Positions 34,654 through 43,367 of a DNA stretch of 64,000 nucleotides are shown here, piece by piece; position 1 is the first letter of the stretch, and every line of letters starts with the position of its first letter. This stretch comes from Negadavirga shengliensis. GTDB taxonomy: Bacteria; Bacteroidota; Bacteroidia; Cytophagales; Cyclobacteriaceae. The notes under the pieces were generated by a model. The model was not told where the DNA came from. It saw nothing but the letters and a program-made list of their open reading frames with translations, and did not search any database. The stretch spans positions 1 through 64,000 of the forward strand of contig NZ_JBHSJJ010000018.1 in NCBI RefSeq assembly GCF_042652345.1, in the 5' to 3' direction. The translations under genes were made by a program, and so were the position numbers.

Positions 34654-34884
34654 ATGAAAGATATGACGGGTAGGATTACAATTAATCCTGAAATCTGCAA
34701 TGGAAAACCTACTATCAGGGGAATGAGAATCACTGCAAAAACGATTCTGGAATACCTGGCGGCTGGCGAATCCTACGAAAATATTCTCGACGCTTACCCC
34801 TCTCTGGAAAGGGAAGATATTTTAGCTGTTATTCAATTTGCTTCTAAAATGTTAGATCACGAAATTATCGCAAAGAGTGCCTGA
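34654..34884 (+). CDS. DUF433 antitoxin-like protein
   Basis: A 76-residue protein of the DUF433 family: GRITINPEICNGKPTIRGMRIT (about residues 6-27) is the family signature, followed by an HTH-like helical region (AKTILEYLAAGESYENILDAYPSLEREDILAVIQFA). DUF433 proteins pair with DUF5615 PIN-like toxins in type II-like toxin-antitoxin modules, which is the layout here: the toxin frame opens with a GTG inside the last codons of this gene. Expected role: DNA-binding antitoxin (family knowledge). Confidence 0.88.
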   Translation: MKDMTGRITINPEICNGKPTIRGMRITAKTILEYLAAGESYENILDAYPSLEREDILAVIQFASKMLDHEIIAKSA

Positions 34885-35229
34885 TAATCAATTGTATTTT
34901 TTGGTGGATGTAAATATGCCAAAAAGATTTTCATTCTTTAATTCCGAGAAATTTATTTTGTTTGTGATTTAGATACCCGAATGTCCGATTCAGAAATTTG
35001 GGAACATGCAAAAAGGCATCAATTAATAATATTAACAAAGGATACGGATTTTTTGGTAAAAAGCTTAAGAGATGACATTGGTCCCAAAGTCATACATTTT
35101 AAACTTGGTAACCTGTCGCTTTCTGAACTTCATAAATATTTTAGCGAATTTTGGTCATTGCTTGTCAAGGAAATTCGGTCAGCCAAAATAATCTTGGCCT
35201 ACAGAGATCACATAGAAATCATCAAATGA
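34877..35229 (+). pseudogene. DUF5615 PIN-like toxin, one-base frameshift
   Basis: From GTG 34877, overlapping the antitoxin stop, the frame reads VPDNQLYFLVDVNMPKRF, the DUF5615 N-terminus with its catalytic Asp (LVDVNMP), and then hits TAG near 34970. The continuation is in another frame: CDLDTRMSDSEIWEHAKR, then LIILTKDTDF with the second acidic cluster and on to the stop at 35229. One missing base near 34944-34950 (TTCCGAGAA) explains the switch. The downstream piece alone (ATG 34981, 82 residues) lacks the first acidic residue, so no active toxin would be made unless the shift is a sequencing error. Confidence 0.75.
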
Positions 35230-35337
35230 CAGATTATCTATTTTTCGTGCCCTCTTTATTAGTTAACTTTAGTTTCGTCGTGAGGAAATCGAGCTTTTCC
35301 ACCAGGGCTTAGAAATTGATATATCTTGTTCCTACCG

Positions 35338-38025
35338 TCAGAGATTGTATTGCACGCTCAACAGCAGGTAACGTTTTTGTATAAAATAAGCATAGGTGCT
35401 GATCAGACTTTCATTGAAACTGTCGCGGCTGATGCTCTGGGTGTTGAGGGCATTGTAGAGGGAGGCTTTGAATTCCCAGGGGCTGTCTTTTTTACCATAA
35501 GTCAGGCCGAGGTTGAGTAAGCCAAACCGGCTGTCTGTTCCGGTGCCTTTGTTAAGATAACGGTTGTACTCATAATCCCCAGTCAACATCCAGTCAGGAC
35601 GGAAAGCATAATGGATTTTAGCAAAGGGCTTGTTTGTTTCGAAGCTGTTTGCTGCCTGACCGCTGCTATAGGCGTTGCGCATCCATTCGTAGCCTGTCTC
35701 CAGATCCAGCTTTTTGAAAAAGGTGGTCATCAAGGATACGCCATACAGTTGGGTGAAGGATTGGTTTAAATTAGGCTGGTCGTTGACAAAGTTATGGGTG
35801 GAGGCAGCGGAGATGTTGGCCCTTCCTTTTGCCCTCCATTTGTCAAAACGCTTGTCTCCCTGAAAGCTGCCGGAAAGGGATTCATTGACCTGTTCGGCAT
35901 GGATCAGGGTATTGACCCTGTCCAGGCCGATGAAATTTACCGAGGGCGCCAGATCATCACGTTTTCGCTGATAGGACAGGCTGCTGAAAACCGTAAAGGC
36001 GCTGAACAGGTTGTGTTGGTTATAGCTTAGATTATAGCGTTCGTAGAGACCGTTTTGTAGATTCCGGTTACCCAAAAACAGGGAATTATAATCCTTGATG
36101 ACGGGCGCCATAGCCAGTTGTTGTACATCCACAAATTCGGCTTCCGTTTTGAACTGAAAAGTCAGGCTTTGGCTGCTTCGGGGTTGCCACCTGGCATAGA
36201 AATGGGGAAGGAGCATGTTTTTTTCAGTGAGGTTTTCTGTGTCTTCCTGCTGGTCCCTCAGCCGGAAATGATGGAAATTCATGCCCGGACTGAAGACAAA
36301 TGCATTTATCCGGGTTTTATAGGAAACTCCCGCGAAATGGTCCTGAAATGTATAGGAGATGTCGTTGGCAAATGCCTCTCCGGGATCCAGGTCTTCTTCA
36401 CCCGGATTTCTTTGCAGGATACCGGAGATCATCTCCTGTCCGGTCCATTGGGAGCCCAGGGTAAGATTGAGATGATTTCTGGGATTGAGGAGGTAATAGT
36501 AGTTGAACAGGGTTTCCTGCTTGTAGGTTTGCACCGCTACAGACTGCCATACGTGGTACAATTCACGGTCTGCCAGGGGAAGGATGCTGCCGAACGGTCT
36601 TTCCGTGGCCTGCAACTCCAGTATGGGATCCTGCATTTTGAGTTGAAGACCTGTTTCCAAGCTGAACACATGTTTTTCAAGCGGCGTAAAAAATGCCTGA
36701 AGCTGCTGTTCGAGGGTATAGGGGCGTTGCCGGGTATCTTCCGATATTTGGTTGTCAAAATTCTCAAAACGGGACCATTGGGAAGTCCTGTTATGTACCT
36801 GCACCAGTTTTCCAAAAAGACTGTATTTAATATAGGTTTCTTCTTTTGGGGTATAGGTAGCAGCGTATTTCAATATTCCTGATTGCTGAGCCACCTGGTT
36901 GTCAGCAGTGAGCTCTTCGTCGTTATCACCAGCCCGGATATAGGTACGCTGGGAAATGCTGGCCATCCGGTTGTCCGTCTGAGAGCCGATGAGAAATCCC
37001 GAGTGGCTCCATTTGGAACTGGGTTTATAATTAAAATTCAAGGCTCCTAGGTTGGTCTGTAACTCCACGGCGTTGTTTCGCTGGGCCATGGGAATACCTG
37101 CATCATCCGGCAAAAAGGATACCCGCCCACCTGATTGGCTTCCCAAGGCGCCGAGTCCTCCGCTGAACCTGAAGTAATCCTGTATGGTAAAAGCCGGCTC
37201 GCCCACGTTGTTGGTATCACCGATCAGGTTGATGCTGAATTTGGGGGTATAATAAAAAGCATTGGCGTGGGCCAGGTACCGGGATTCAGGGCCGGCGCCT
37301 GCAGTAAGATCGCCGAAAACCATGTTCTTTTTCCCTTCTTTCAGGGTGATGTTCAGGGCGAGGGTTTCGTCATTGTCCAATCCTCTGATAGGCGTTATCT
37401 CATTGAAATCCTTCAGCAACTGCACCTTGTCCACAGCATTGGCGGGAATGTTGGCGGCGCCCATTTTGGTGTCCCCGTCAAAAAAATCCTTGCCTTCTAC
37501 CATGAGTTTGCTCACTTTCTGGCCCTGCACGCTCACCTCACCGTTTTCGTCCACTTCAAACCCGGGTAATTTCCCCAATATCTCGCCCAGCTTTCTCTCC
37601 CTGCCGCTGGCAAAAGCGTCCGCCTTATAGGTGATGGTATCGCCGGAAACCGTCACCGGCAGTTCATAGACTACCTCGGCGGTATCCAGTTCGTAGGCTT
37701 TGCTTGCAAGGACTGCCTCCATCGGAGAGGGGGCATTGCTTTCAGCGAGGATTTCCCTCTCCATGGTTTCATAGCCCAGAGAAGATATTCTCAGCAGGTA
37801 TGGTTTGCTTTCCCGCAGGTTCAATTTGAATTTCCCTTCTTCATCGGTGACGCCGAAAGAGGCGATGGTTTGGGTTTCCGCGTCCAAGGCCAGAACATTG
37901 GCCAGCGGGATGGGGGAAGCGTCTTGGGTCACTACCTTTCCGAAGAAAGGAATAGTCTGACCCATGGCCAAAGGGCCGGATGCTGTCATAAACATCAAAA
38001 ACAAAATCCGTAGGTGTAGTTTCAT
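35338..38025 (-). CDS. Outer-membrane beta-barrel protein with CarboxypepD-regulatory-like domain
   Basis: The ATG at 38025 (MKLHLRILFLMFMT..) gives a signal peptide cleaved after AMGQ (about residue 23); an upstream in-frame ATG at 38061 would precede it. The 895-residue protein has a carboxypeptidase-regulatory-like beta-sandwich (about 25-110), a short plug-like segment (about 130-230) and a large beta-barrel ending in Leu (QYNL). It belongs to the TonB-receptor-like outer-membrane barrel family of Bacteroidota; substrate unknown. It follows the GLPGLI gene by 167 bases on the same strand, a pairing seen repeatedly in this phylum. Confidence 0.88.
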   Translation of the reverse strand: MKLHLRILFLMFMTASGPLAMGQTIPFFGKVVTQDASPIPLANVLALDAETQTIASFGVTDEEGKFKLNLRESKPYLLRISSLGYETMEREILAESNAPSPMEAVLASKAYELDTAEVVYELPVTVSGDTITYKADAFASGRERKLGEILGKLPGFEVDENGEVSVQGQKVSKLMVEGKDFFDGDTKMGAANIPANAVDKVQLLKDFNEITPIRGLDNDETLALNITLKEGKKNMVFGDLTAGAGPESRYLAHANAFYYTPKFSINLIGDTNNVGEPAFTIQDYFRFSGGLGALGSQSGGRVSFLPDDAGIPMAQRNNAVELQTNLGALNFNYKPSSKWSHSGFLIGSQTDNRMASISQRTYIRAGDNDEELTADNQVAQQSGILKYAATYTPKEETYIKYSLFGKLVQVHNRTSQWSRFENFDNQISEDTRQRPYTLEQQLQAFFTPLEKHVFSLETGLQLKMQDPILELQATERPFGSILPLADRELYHVWQSVAVQTYKQETLFNYYYLLNPRNHLNLTLGSQWTGQEMISGILQRNPGEEDLDPGEAFANDISYTFQDHFAGVSYKTRINAFVFSPGMNFHHFRLRDQQEDTENLTEKNMLLPHFYARWQPRSSQSLTFQFKTEAEFVDVQQLAMAPVIKDYNSLFLGNRNLQNGLYERYNLSYNQHNLFSAFTVFSSLSYQRKRDDLAPSVNFIGLDRVNTLIHAEQVNESLSGSFQGDKRFDKWRAKGRANISAASTHNFVNDQPNLNQSFTQLYGVSLMTTFFKKLDLETGYEWMRNAYSSGQAANSFETNKPFAKIHYAFRPDWMLTGDYEYNRYLNKGTGTDSRFGLLNLGLTYGKKDSPWEFKASLYNALNTQSISRDSFNESLISTYAYFIQKRYLLLSVQYNL

Positions 38026-38192
38026 GTGGGATAAGGGGTAAAGAAAAGCGCGCAATGTCAAGCCGGAATGGGCGGGTCAAAAATTTCTTCCCGAAAGCCC
38101 GGGGACAAAGCCGCTAAGGAAATGTAAATTTCCTTGGAGCTTTGAACAATATCAACTACCCGTGATACGGGGATGGGGCTGGAAGGCCTCTG

Positions 38193-39017
38193 TCATCCGC
38201 CGGTCCGGATCTGTATGTTGCCTCCGGATCTGCCGCGGTATTTGTTGGTCATTTCCTGCATCTTTTCCCCTTCTATGGCGTTGTATTTAGCTACATCCAC
38301 TGCTTTTCCTTTTTTGGGGCGGTCCACAGCTACTTTTTCCTGCGGGTCAAGGAGAATTTTGCTACAGGTGATTCGTCTGTTGTCCGCATTGAGTTCCATG
38401 ATGAGGCCGGGTAATCCCCAGTACCTTTCCGGTCCGTGGCTCACGGGAATTTCAGGCGTGTACCAGGCTTCTACCTCGACTGTTTTTTTGGCCGTTTCCA
38501 GGGATTTTGACTCGGAGGAAAATATTTTTTCTTCCGTTTCCATCAAATACACGGCCCGCTGACAGGTATAGTGGCCGATTTGTTTGGTTTCCCCGGTGAG
38601 CTGCCATTCATAATGGGGGAGGTCATCTTTGATCAAAAACAGTTTGCCCATCAGTTCCCTGTTTTCTTCCATCACGCCTTTTTGAACATTTTTATAGAGC
38701 AGAGCATTTTCTCCTCCGGTCATGATCCTGACCCGCATTTCTCCGGCGGTGGCTCCGGCGGGCCCTTCATTAAGTGAGGGGATTTCTTTCCATGAAGCAT
38801 TGGCCTGGTCAAATTTCAGTTCAAATTCCTTTTGAAGTTGGCGCTTGAGTTGCTGTTGGAGCTGCTCCCGCGCCTCGGGACTGAGCTTTGCATCGTCCAT
38901 GTGAAGTTGGCGTTCTATCTGTACCTGATAGGTAGCTATCCCGCTGAGCTGACCCATCGTCTGGGTCCAGGAAAAGATAAACAGGGAGGCGATAAAGTAT
39001 CTGACTTTTGTTTTCAT
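38193..39017 (-). CDS. GLPGLI-family exported protein
   Basis: I use ATG 39017 (MKTKVRYFIASLF..), giving a signal peptide ending TMGQ (about residue 22); an upstream ATG at 39056 is unlikely. The 274-residue protein contains the literal family signature GLPGLIMEL (about residue 200) and the usual preceding YTCQRAVYLMETEEK and VEAWYTPEIPVSHGPERYWG. GLPGLI proteins are exported and of unknown function, and often sit beside outer-membrane barrel genes, as here. The first bases of its leader (AATTATAAACAT) match the edge of the interspersed element. It is divergent from a histidine kinase/regulator pair. Confidence 0.92.
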   Translation of the reverse strand: MKTKVRYFIASLFIFSWTQTMGQLSGIATYQVQIERQLHMDDAKLSPEAREQLQQQLKRQLQKEFELKFDQANASWKEIPSLNEGPAGATAGEMRVRIMTGGENALLYKNVQKGVMEENRELMGKLFLIKDDLPHYEWQLTGETKQIGHYTCQRAVYLMETEEKIFSSESKSLETAKKTVEVEAWYTPEIPVSHGPERYWGLPGLIMELNADNRRITCSKILLDPQEKVAVDRPKKGKAVDVAKYNAIEGEKMQEMTNKYRGRSGGNIQIRTGG

Positions 39018-39081
39018 ATGTTTATAATTGTATAGCGCATTTGGATATACCCACAAATCAAAAAGGTCTGTTCAAGAAAAA

Positions 39082-39110
39082 GCGTTAAGCAGTGTTAACG
39101 AGTGTTAACC
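39082..39110. promoter_or_regulatory. Three 10-bp direct repeats, candidate OmpR-type site
   Basis: AG(C/T)GTTAA(G/C)(C/G) occurs three times in exact register (GTTAA at 39084, 39094 and 39104). Ten-base direct repeats are the usual recognition pattern of OmpR/PhoB-type regulators. The repeats lie midway between the divergent GLPGLI and histidine-kinase genes, whose partner regulator (40668) is of that type. Confidence 0.6.
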
Positions 39111-39148
39111 GCGAAAGGAAAAGTATTTTTTGATGGTATATTTGGATA

Positions 39149-40642
39149 ATGAATAAGACGAAATTCAGTTATACCGGCTTTTGGATTGTTTTTACGCTGG
39201 TGTTCACCATAGGTATCCAGGTATACCGGAACATTCAAAATTACCGGATCAATCAAAGGCAGTTGCTCCTGGAAGTACAGCTATGCCTGGATAACAGCGT
39301 GGAGGCCTATTACGCAGATCTGGCAAAAAATGACATCCTCACATTCAGCGGAACATTCCCGGACAGCAGCCTGCATTTATATAAGGCAAGAGGGGAAAAC
39401 GGTCCGGCCAGGGTCGTCATCAACCCTATGACGGAAACAATGCCGGTTCCCGAAATGGACAGCCTTTTGCGGCTTGTTCCATCGGCTCTGAAAGGTGACA
39501 GTTCTGTGTTTTTTAAGACTATCCGTAGGGACAGCGTCGGTCGCATGGCTGTAGGGCACAATGTTTTTAAATTCAGGAAGGCGATACTGGACAGTAATGG
39601 CACGGATGGTTTGAAGGAACTGACCAGGAGGATTGTTATTTCCCTTTCACTGGATACGCTGGATTTTGAGCGGTTGGATGCTTGTTTACAAGATGAATTG
39701 GCCCGTCAGAATATCCAGATTTCATATGCCCTGAGGCATTACAACCATGGAGAATTGTGGGGGAAATACAACGGGGATGATCTCCACCGTTATCCTCTCC
39801 GGACCGTCTCTAAATCCACTTTTTTACCGAGGATGCAGAGACTGGAAATGCATTTTGAAAATCCGGCCCTTGCGGTTTTGCAAAGAGGCGTTGCCGACCT
39901 GCTCATTTCCCTGCTGTTTCTGGCAGCGGTGGCTTTTTCCCTTAATTACCTTCATCGTAATATCCGCTCGCAAAAGGAACTTGCTGCTATCAAGAATGAC
40001 CTGATCAACAACATTACACACGAATTTAAAACCCCTATAGCTACCGTGACGTCGGCTCTGGAAGGGATAGAACACTTCAATGAAGCCAATGACCCCAAAA
40101 AAACAAAAAAATACTTGACCATTTCCCACCAGCAACTGAAAAAACTCAACACCATGGTGGAAAAGCTGCTGGAAACGGCCACCTTGGACAGCGAACACCT
40201 GATGCTTCAAAAGGAAAAGGTGGATATAAAAAGAATGCTGATGCAATTAACAGGGAAATTCCGGGGCCTGACTTCTAAATCCATTTCGCTGGACATGCAG
40301 GGCGGGAGGTATTGGTCCTACGTCGATCCCTTTCACCTGGAAAATGCCCTCGCCAACCTACTGGACAATGCGATCAAATATGGGGGGGAGGAAATACGGA
40401 TCAGCTTGCATGCAGGGGAGCGCGTGATGATCAGTGTCGCTGACAATGGCGGCCATATTTCCCCCGATCAAAAAGATAAAGTGTTTGATCAGTTTTACCG
40501 TATTCCGAAAGGGAATCGACATGACGTAAAAGGTTTTGGTATAGGGCTTTATTATGCCAAAAGGATCATTGAAAAGCACAGGGGGAGTATCCGGCTGGAT
40601 ATCTCTTCGGGCTGGACAACTTTTGTCATGGATTTACCATAG
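39149..40642 (+). CDS. Sensor histidine kinase
   Basis: A 497-residue membrane kinase: N-terminal span (about residues 10-27), periplasmic sensor region (about 28-250), second span (about 252-272), then HisKA with the phosphoacceptor His in NNITHEFKTPIATV and an HATPase domain with N-box LANLLDNAIKYGG, D-G loop VADNGG and FGIGLYYAKRI. It transfers phosphate to the OmpR-type regulator encoded 25 bases downstream. Ligand unknown. A TATATTTG sequence 4 bases before the ATG looks like a -7 box but is too close to act as a normal promoter. Confidence 0.93.
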   Translation: MNKTKFSYTGFWIVFTLVFTIGIQVYRNIQNYRINQRQLLLEVQLCLDNSVEAYYADLAKNDILTFSGTFPDSSLHLYKARGENGPARVVINPMTETMPVPEMDSLLRLVPSALKGDSSVFFKTIRRDSVGRMAVGHNVFKFRKAILDSNGTDGLKELTRRIVISLSLDTLDFERLDACLQDELARQNIQISYALRHYNHGELWGKYNGDDLHRYPLRTVSKSTFLPRMQRLEMHFENPALAVLQRGVADLLISLLFLAAVAFSLNYLHRNIRSQKELAAIKNDLINNITHEFKTPIATVTSALEGIEHFNEANDPKKTKKYLTISHQQLKKLNTMVEKLLETATLDSEHLMLQKEKVDIKRMLMQLTGKFRGLTSKSISLDMQGGRYWSYVDPFHLENALANLLDNAIKYGGEEIRISLHAGERVMISVADNGGHISPDQKDKVFDQFYRIPKGNRHDVKGFGIGLYYAKRIIEKHRGSIRLDISSGWTTFVMDLP

Positions 40643-40667
40643 ATGATGCCTGTTATACGAACCGGAT

Positions 40668-41357
40668 ATGCAAAAGCAAAAAGCAATCAAGGTACTGTTG
40701 GCAGAAGACGAAGTCTCTCTGGGAACCATCATTAAAGAAAGCCTGGAAAGCCGCGGCTTTGAGGTGAGTTACTGCCAGGATGGTGAATCAGCGCTTGCTA
40801 CCTATATGGCGAAGAAGCCGGATATACTGGTCCTGGATGTAATGATGCCCAAGAAAGACGGTTTTATCCTCGCGGATAGCATAAGAAAAAGGGATTCCCA
40901 TGTGCCCATCATCTTTCTCACGGCCAGGTCCCGTACGGAAGATGTGGTGGCCGGCTTCAGGCACGGGGCCAACGATTACATCAAGAAGCCTTTTAGCATG
41001 GAGGAACTGATCGTGCGCATTGAGGCTGCGGTCAGAAGGTCATCCCAAAATCCGGGGCGTGAGGAATGGGTCCGGATAGGGGATTATAGATTCCATCCGG
41101 AAAAGCAGCAATTGAAGCACGGAGAAGAAGCATTCTACCTGACGTACAGAGAATCCCAATTGCTCTTCGCCCTATACCAATACAGGAACAGCCTGGCAGA
41201 CCGATCGCTTATCCTGAAAGAGCTTTGGGGATCGGACGACTTTTTCAATGCCCGCAGCATGGATGTATTCATCACCAAGCTCAGAAAAAAACTTCAAAAA
41301 GACCCCAAGGTGCAGTTGATCAACGTGAGGGGATATGGATATAAGTTGCTTTGTTGA
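40668..41357 (+). CDS. OmpR/PhoB-family response regulator
   Basis: A 229-residue regulator with receiver domain (about residues 8-122; acidic pocket EDE, phospho-Asp in LVLDVMMP, Thr in FLTARS and Lys in KKPF) and winged-helix effector domain (about 130-228; RSLILKELWGSDDFFNARSMDVFITKLRKKL). It is co-transcribed with the upstream kinase. Likely targets are its own operon and the divergent GLPGLI/outer-membrane barrel genes through the 10-bp direct repeats at 39082-39110 (inference). The gap 41358-41634 shows no gene. Confidence 0.94.
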   Translation: MQKQKAIKVLLAEDEVSLGTIIKESLESRGFEVSYCQDGESALATYMAKKPDILVLDVMMPKKDGFILADSIRKRDSHVPIIFLTARSRTEDVVAGFRHGANDYIKKPFSMEELIVRIEAAVRRSSQNPGREEWVRIGDYRFHPEKQQLKHGEEAFYLTYRESQLLFALYQYRNSLADRSLILKELWGSDDFFNARSMDVFITKLRKKLQKDPKVQLINVRGYGYKLLC

Positions 41358-41634
41358 GTACGGAAGGCCTGCATGCTACACCTGGAGTCAAGCCAAGTGT
41401 CAGCGTTTCTTCCCGATAGGGGGGGCCAAGATGTAAAGATAAACTGACTTTACGCCTTAAGGTCTTGGCATGAAACCTAAAAATCATATTTGACTTAATA
41501 AAACCGCTACAGCAAACTATTCCGGCAATTTTGGATTTTTTGCACCTCTATTCATTAACTTTATGTGATGGATAAAAAGAAAATCTGATTTTTTACTAGA
41601 ACCATTTTTCCGGCGTCTTCCAAACCCCATGATC

Positions 41635-42216
41635 ATGAAAAAAAGCTTCCTGCCCCTATTGCTGTTCTTGTTGTTCTTCGGCGCATTTGTGAATGCCCAA
41701 TCCGGACCTTTTGTATTGATAGCTTATTACAGTGAATCCGGCAACACCAAAGCCATGGCCGATGCCGTAGCGGAAGGCGTGCGCTCTGTGGAGGGAATCG
41801 AATGTGTATTGAAATCCATGGACGATATACGGGAAGAGGAGCTGTTGGAAGCCGGAGCGATCATCGTGGGGTCGCCGGTTTATAATGCCAACCTGGCGCC
41901 CCCCGTTCAGGAATTCATCAATTCCTGGCCATTTGAAGACAGGCCTTTGAAAAACAAAATAGGGGCGGCTTTTGCCACTGGCGGCGGGATTTCCATAGGG
42001 GAGGAGGCAGTATTACTTGGAATTCTCCGCTCCATGCTGATCCACGGAATGATCGTAGTGGGCGGAGAAGAGGTAGAAGCAGCTTTTGGGGCTTCGGCCA
42101 TCACGGAAGAGGGGCCGTTTGGAGGCGGGGAAATCCATGAACTTTTTTTGAAAAAAGCCGAGGGACTGGGCAAAAGGGTGGGGGAGCTGTTGTCTGATTT
42201 CCATTCGAAGAAATAA
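41635..42216 (+). CDS. Exported flavodoxin-family protein
   Basis: The ATG at 41635 (MKKSFLPLLLFLLFF..) gives a clear Sec signal peptide (cleavage after VNAQ, about residue 22). The mature 170 residues are a flavodoxin/WrbA-like fold: the FMN-phosphate loop YSESGNTKAMADAV, IIVGSPVYNANLAPPVQEFI and AFATGGGISIGEEA. Most flavodoxin-like FMN proteins are cytoplasmic, so a Sec-exported one is unusual; cofactor loading outside the cytoplasm would need explanation. It stands 48 bases upstream of a membrane protein gene on the same strand. Electron donor and acceptor are unknown. Confidence 0.85.
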   Translation: MKKSFLPLLLFLLFFGAFVNAQSGPFVLIAYYSESGNTKAMADAVAEGVRSVEGIECVLKSMDDIREEELLEAGAIIVGSPVYNANLAPPVQEFINSWPFEDRPLKNKIGAAFATGGGISIGEEAVLLGILRSMLIHGMIVVGGEEVEAAFGASAITEEGPFGGGEIHELFLKKAEGLGKRVGELLSDFHSKK

Positions 42217-42264
42217 AAAGCACCTCTGTCTCCTGTAGAACAAAAAAAATTAAAACCGTCAAAA

Positions 42265-43020
42265 ATGAAAAACCTGAGAAAAAAAATATCCAGCCAGCTT
42301 TTTCGGACCGAAACACCCATGTTGGTGTATGTGGTCGTATTTGCAAGTATTTTCCTCTTGTGGAGATACCGGTCCTATAACGAAGATGTAGCACTCAATT
42401 TCATAGCAGAACTTTTCGGTGCAGCCTTTACCCTATTTATTATCGATGTATTGCTTGTAAGGGCAAAAACAAAACGTTGGAAAATCGTACGGGATGAGAT
42501 GAACTACCTGATTGCCAGAAACGTGAACCGGATCAGAGACGGGGTATCCACCAGGGTTTTTAACTTTAATTCAGCATTGGATATGGCCCATTCAACAGAA
42601 GAGTACCTGGCTGAAATCAGAAAACGGCGGTCTGCATTTTTAAGTGATATTGTTTCTTTAAATCAGGATGAAATCCTGGGAAAAATAAACGAAAAGGAGT
42701 TTTTCAGTGAAAGCAGTTATGCCTATTTTAACGAGAAGGCAGACGAACTTTGGAATATTCTGAATATGCGGTATGCTGACTATTTCCATCCGGAACTGGC
42801 ATCGCACCTCATTGGGTTGAATGTAAACCTTAAGGATCTATGCGGGCACATCAGGCAATACCTGAAAAGCAACCGCTTCGAAAACCAAAGTGACAGGTAC
42901 AAAAACATCGGCAGACAGGGCGCTATCGTAAGTTTGGTAAAAATCATAACACTGTTAAATACCCTCAAAAAAGAAGGATATTCTGAATCCGCTTCTATGC
43001 AGTTGGATGACAGAAGGTAA
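42265..43020 (+). CDS. Two-span membrane protein with helical cytoplasmic domain
   Basis: A 251-residue protein with two spans (about residues 18-35 and 45-65) and a long, charged, mostly helical C-terminal part. I do not recognise the family. It follows the exported flavodoxin gene by 48 bases and may be co-transcribed. No enzymatic motif is visible; the helical part has no coiled-coil heptads strong enough to call. Confidence 0.6.
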   Translation: MKNLRKKISSQLFRTETPMLVYVVVFASIFLLWRYRSYNEDVALNFIAELFGAAFTLFIIDVLLVRAKTKRWKIVRDEMNYLIARNVNRIRDGVSTRVFNFNSALDMAHSTEEYLAEIRKRRSAFLSDIVSLNQDEILGKINEKEFFSESSYAYFNEKADELWNILNMRYADYFHPELASHLIGLNVNLKDLCGHIRQYLKSNRFENQSDRYKNIGRQGAIVSLVKIITLLNTLKKEGYSESASMQLDDRR

Positions 43021-43367
43021 TGCATGATGGTTTAACAGTACCTAAAAACCTTGGACTCTCTGCCGGCCGGCGGATAGGAAGGCCTTGCCCAACTTCCGGT
43101 CCGGAGAGAGGAATTGAAAGCCATTTGAGGTCATGGGGACAAGCCCCGAAAGGGTGGTTGCCCGCAGTGAGAGCCATCAGCCGGATTTGAAGACATAACC
43201 CTCCGTATGTCGTTTCCGGCCTTTAAAAATATCTTCCGGAGGTTGTACAATGCATCGGTAATTTCAGGAAACATGGGTTAAGAAGAAGGTGATTTCGTGA
43301 CGCAAGCCTAGATGATCAAAAACGGACCATTTTGGCCGCCGGTCATTCACCACCGGCGAGCCGTCTA
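43021..43367. other. Intergenic, no gene recognised
   Basis: A 347-base convergent gap between the membrane protein gene and the ECF41 sigma gene. It has a GCCGGCCGGCGG run near 43060 and a GGTCATTCACCACCGG element near 43343, but no coding frame or clear terminator. Confidence 0.35.

Noticed and set aside
39137..39144. TATATTTG as the -7 box of the histidine-kinase operon
   Set aside because: Only 4 bases before the ATG and with no -33 element at usable spacing; the transcript would start inside the gene.
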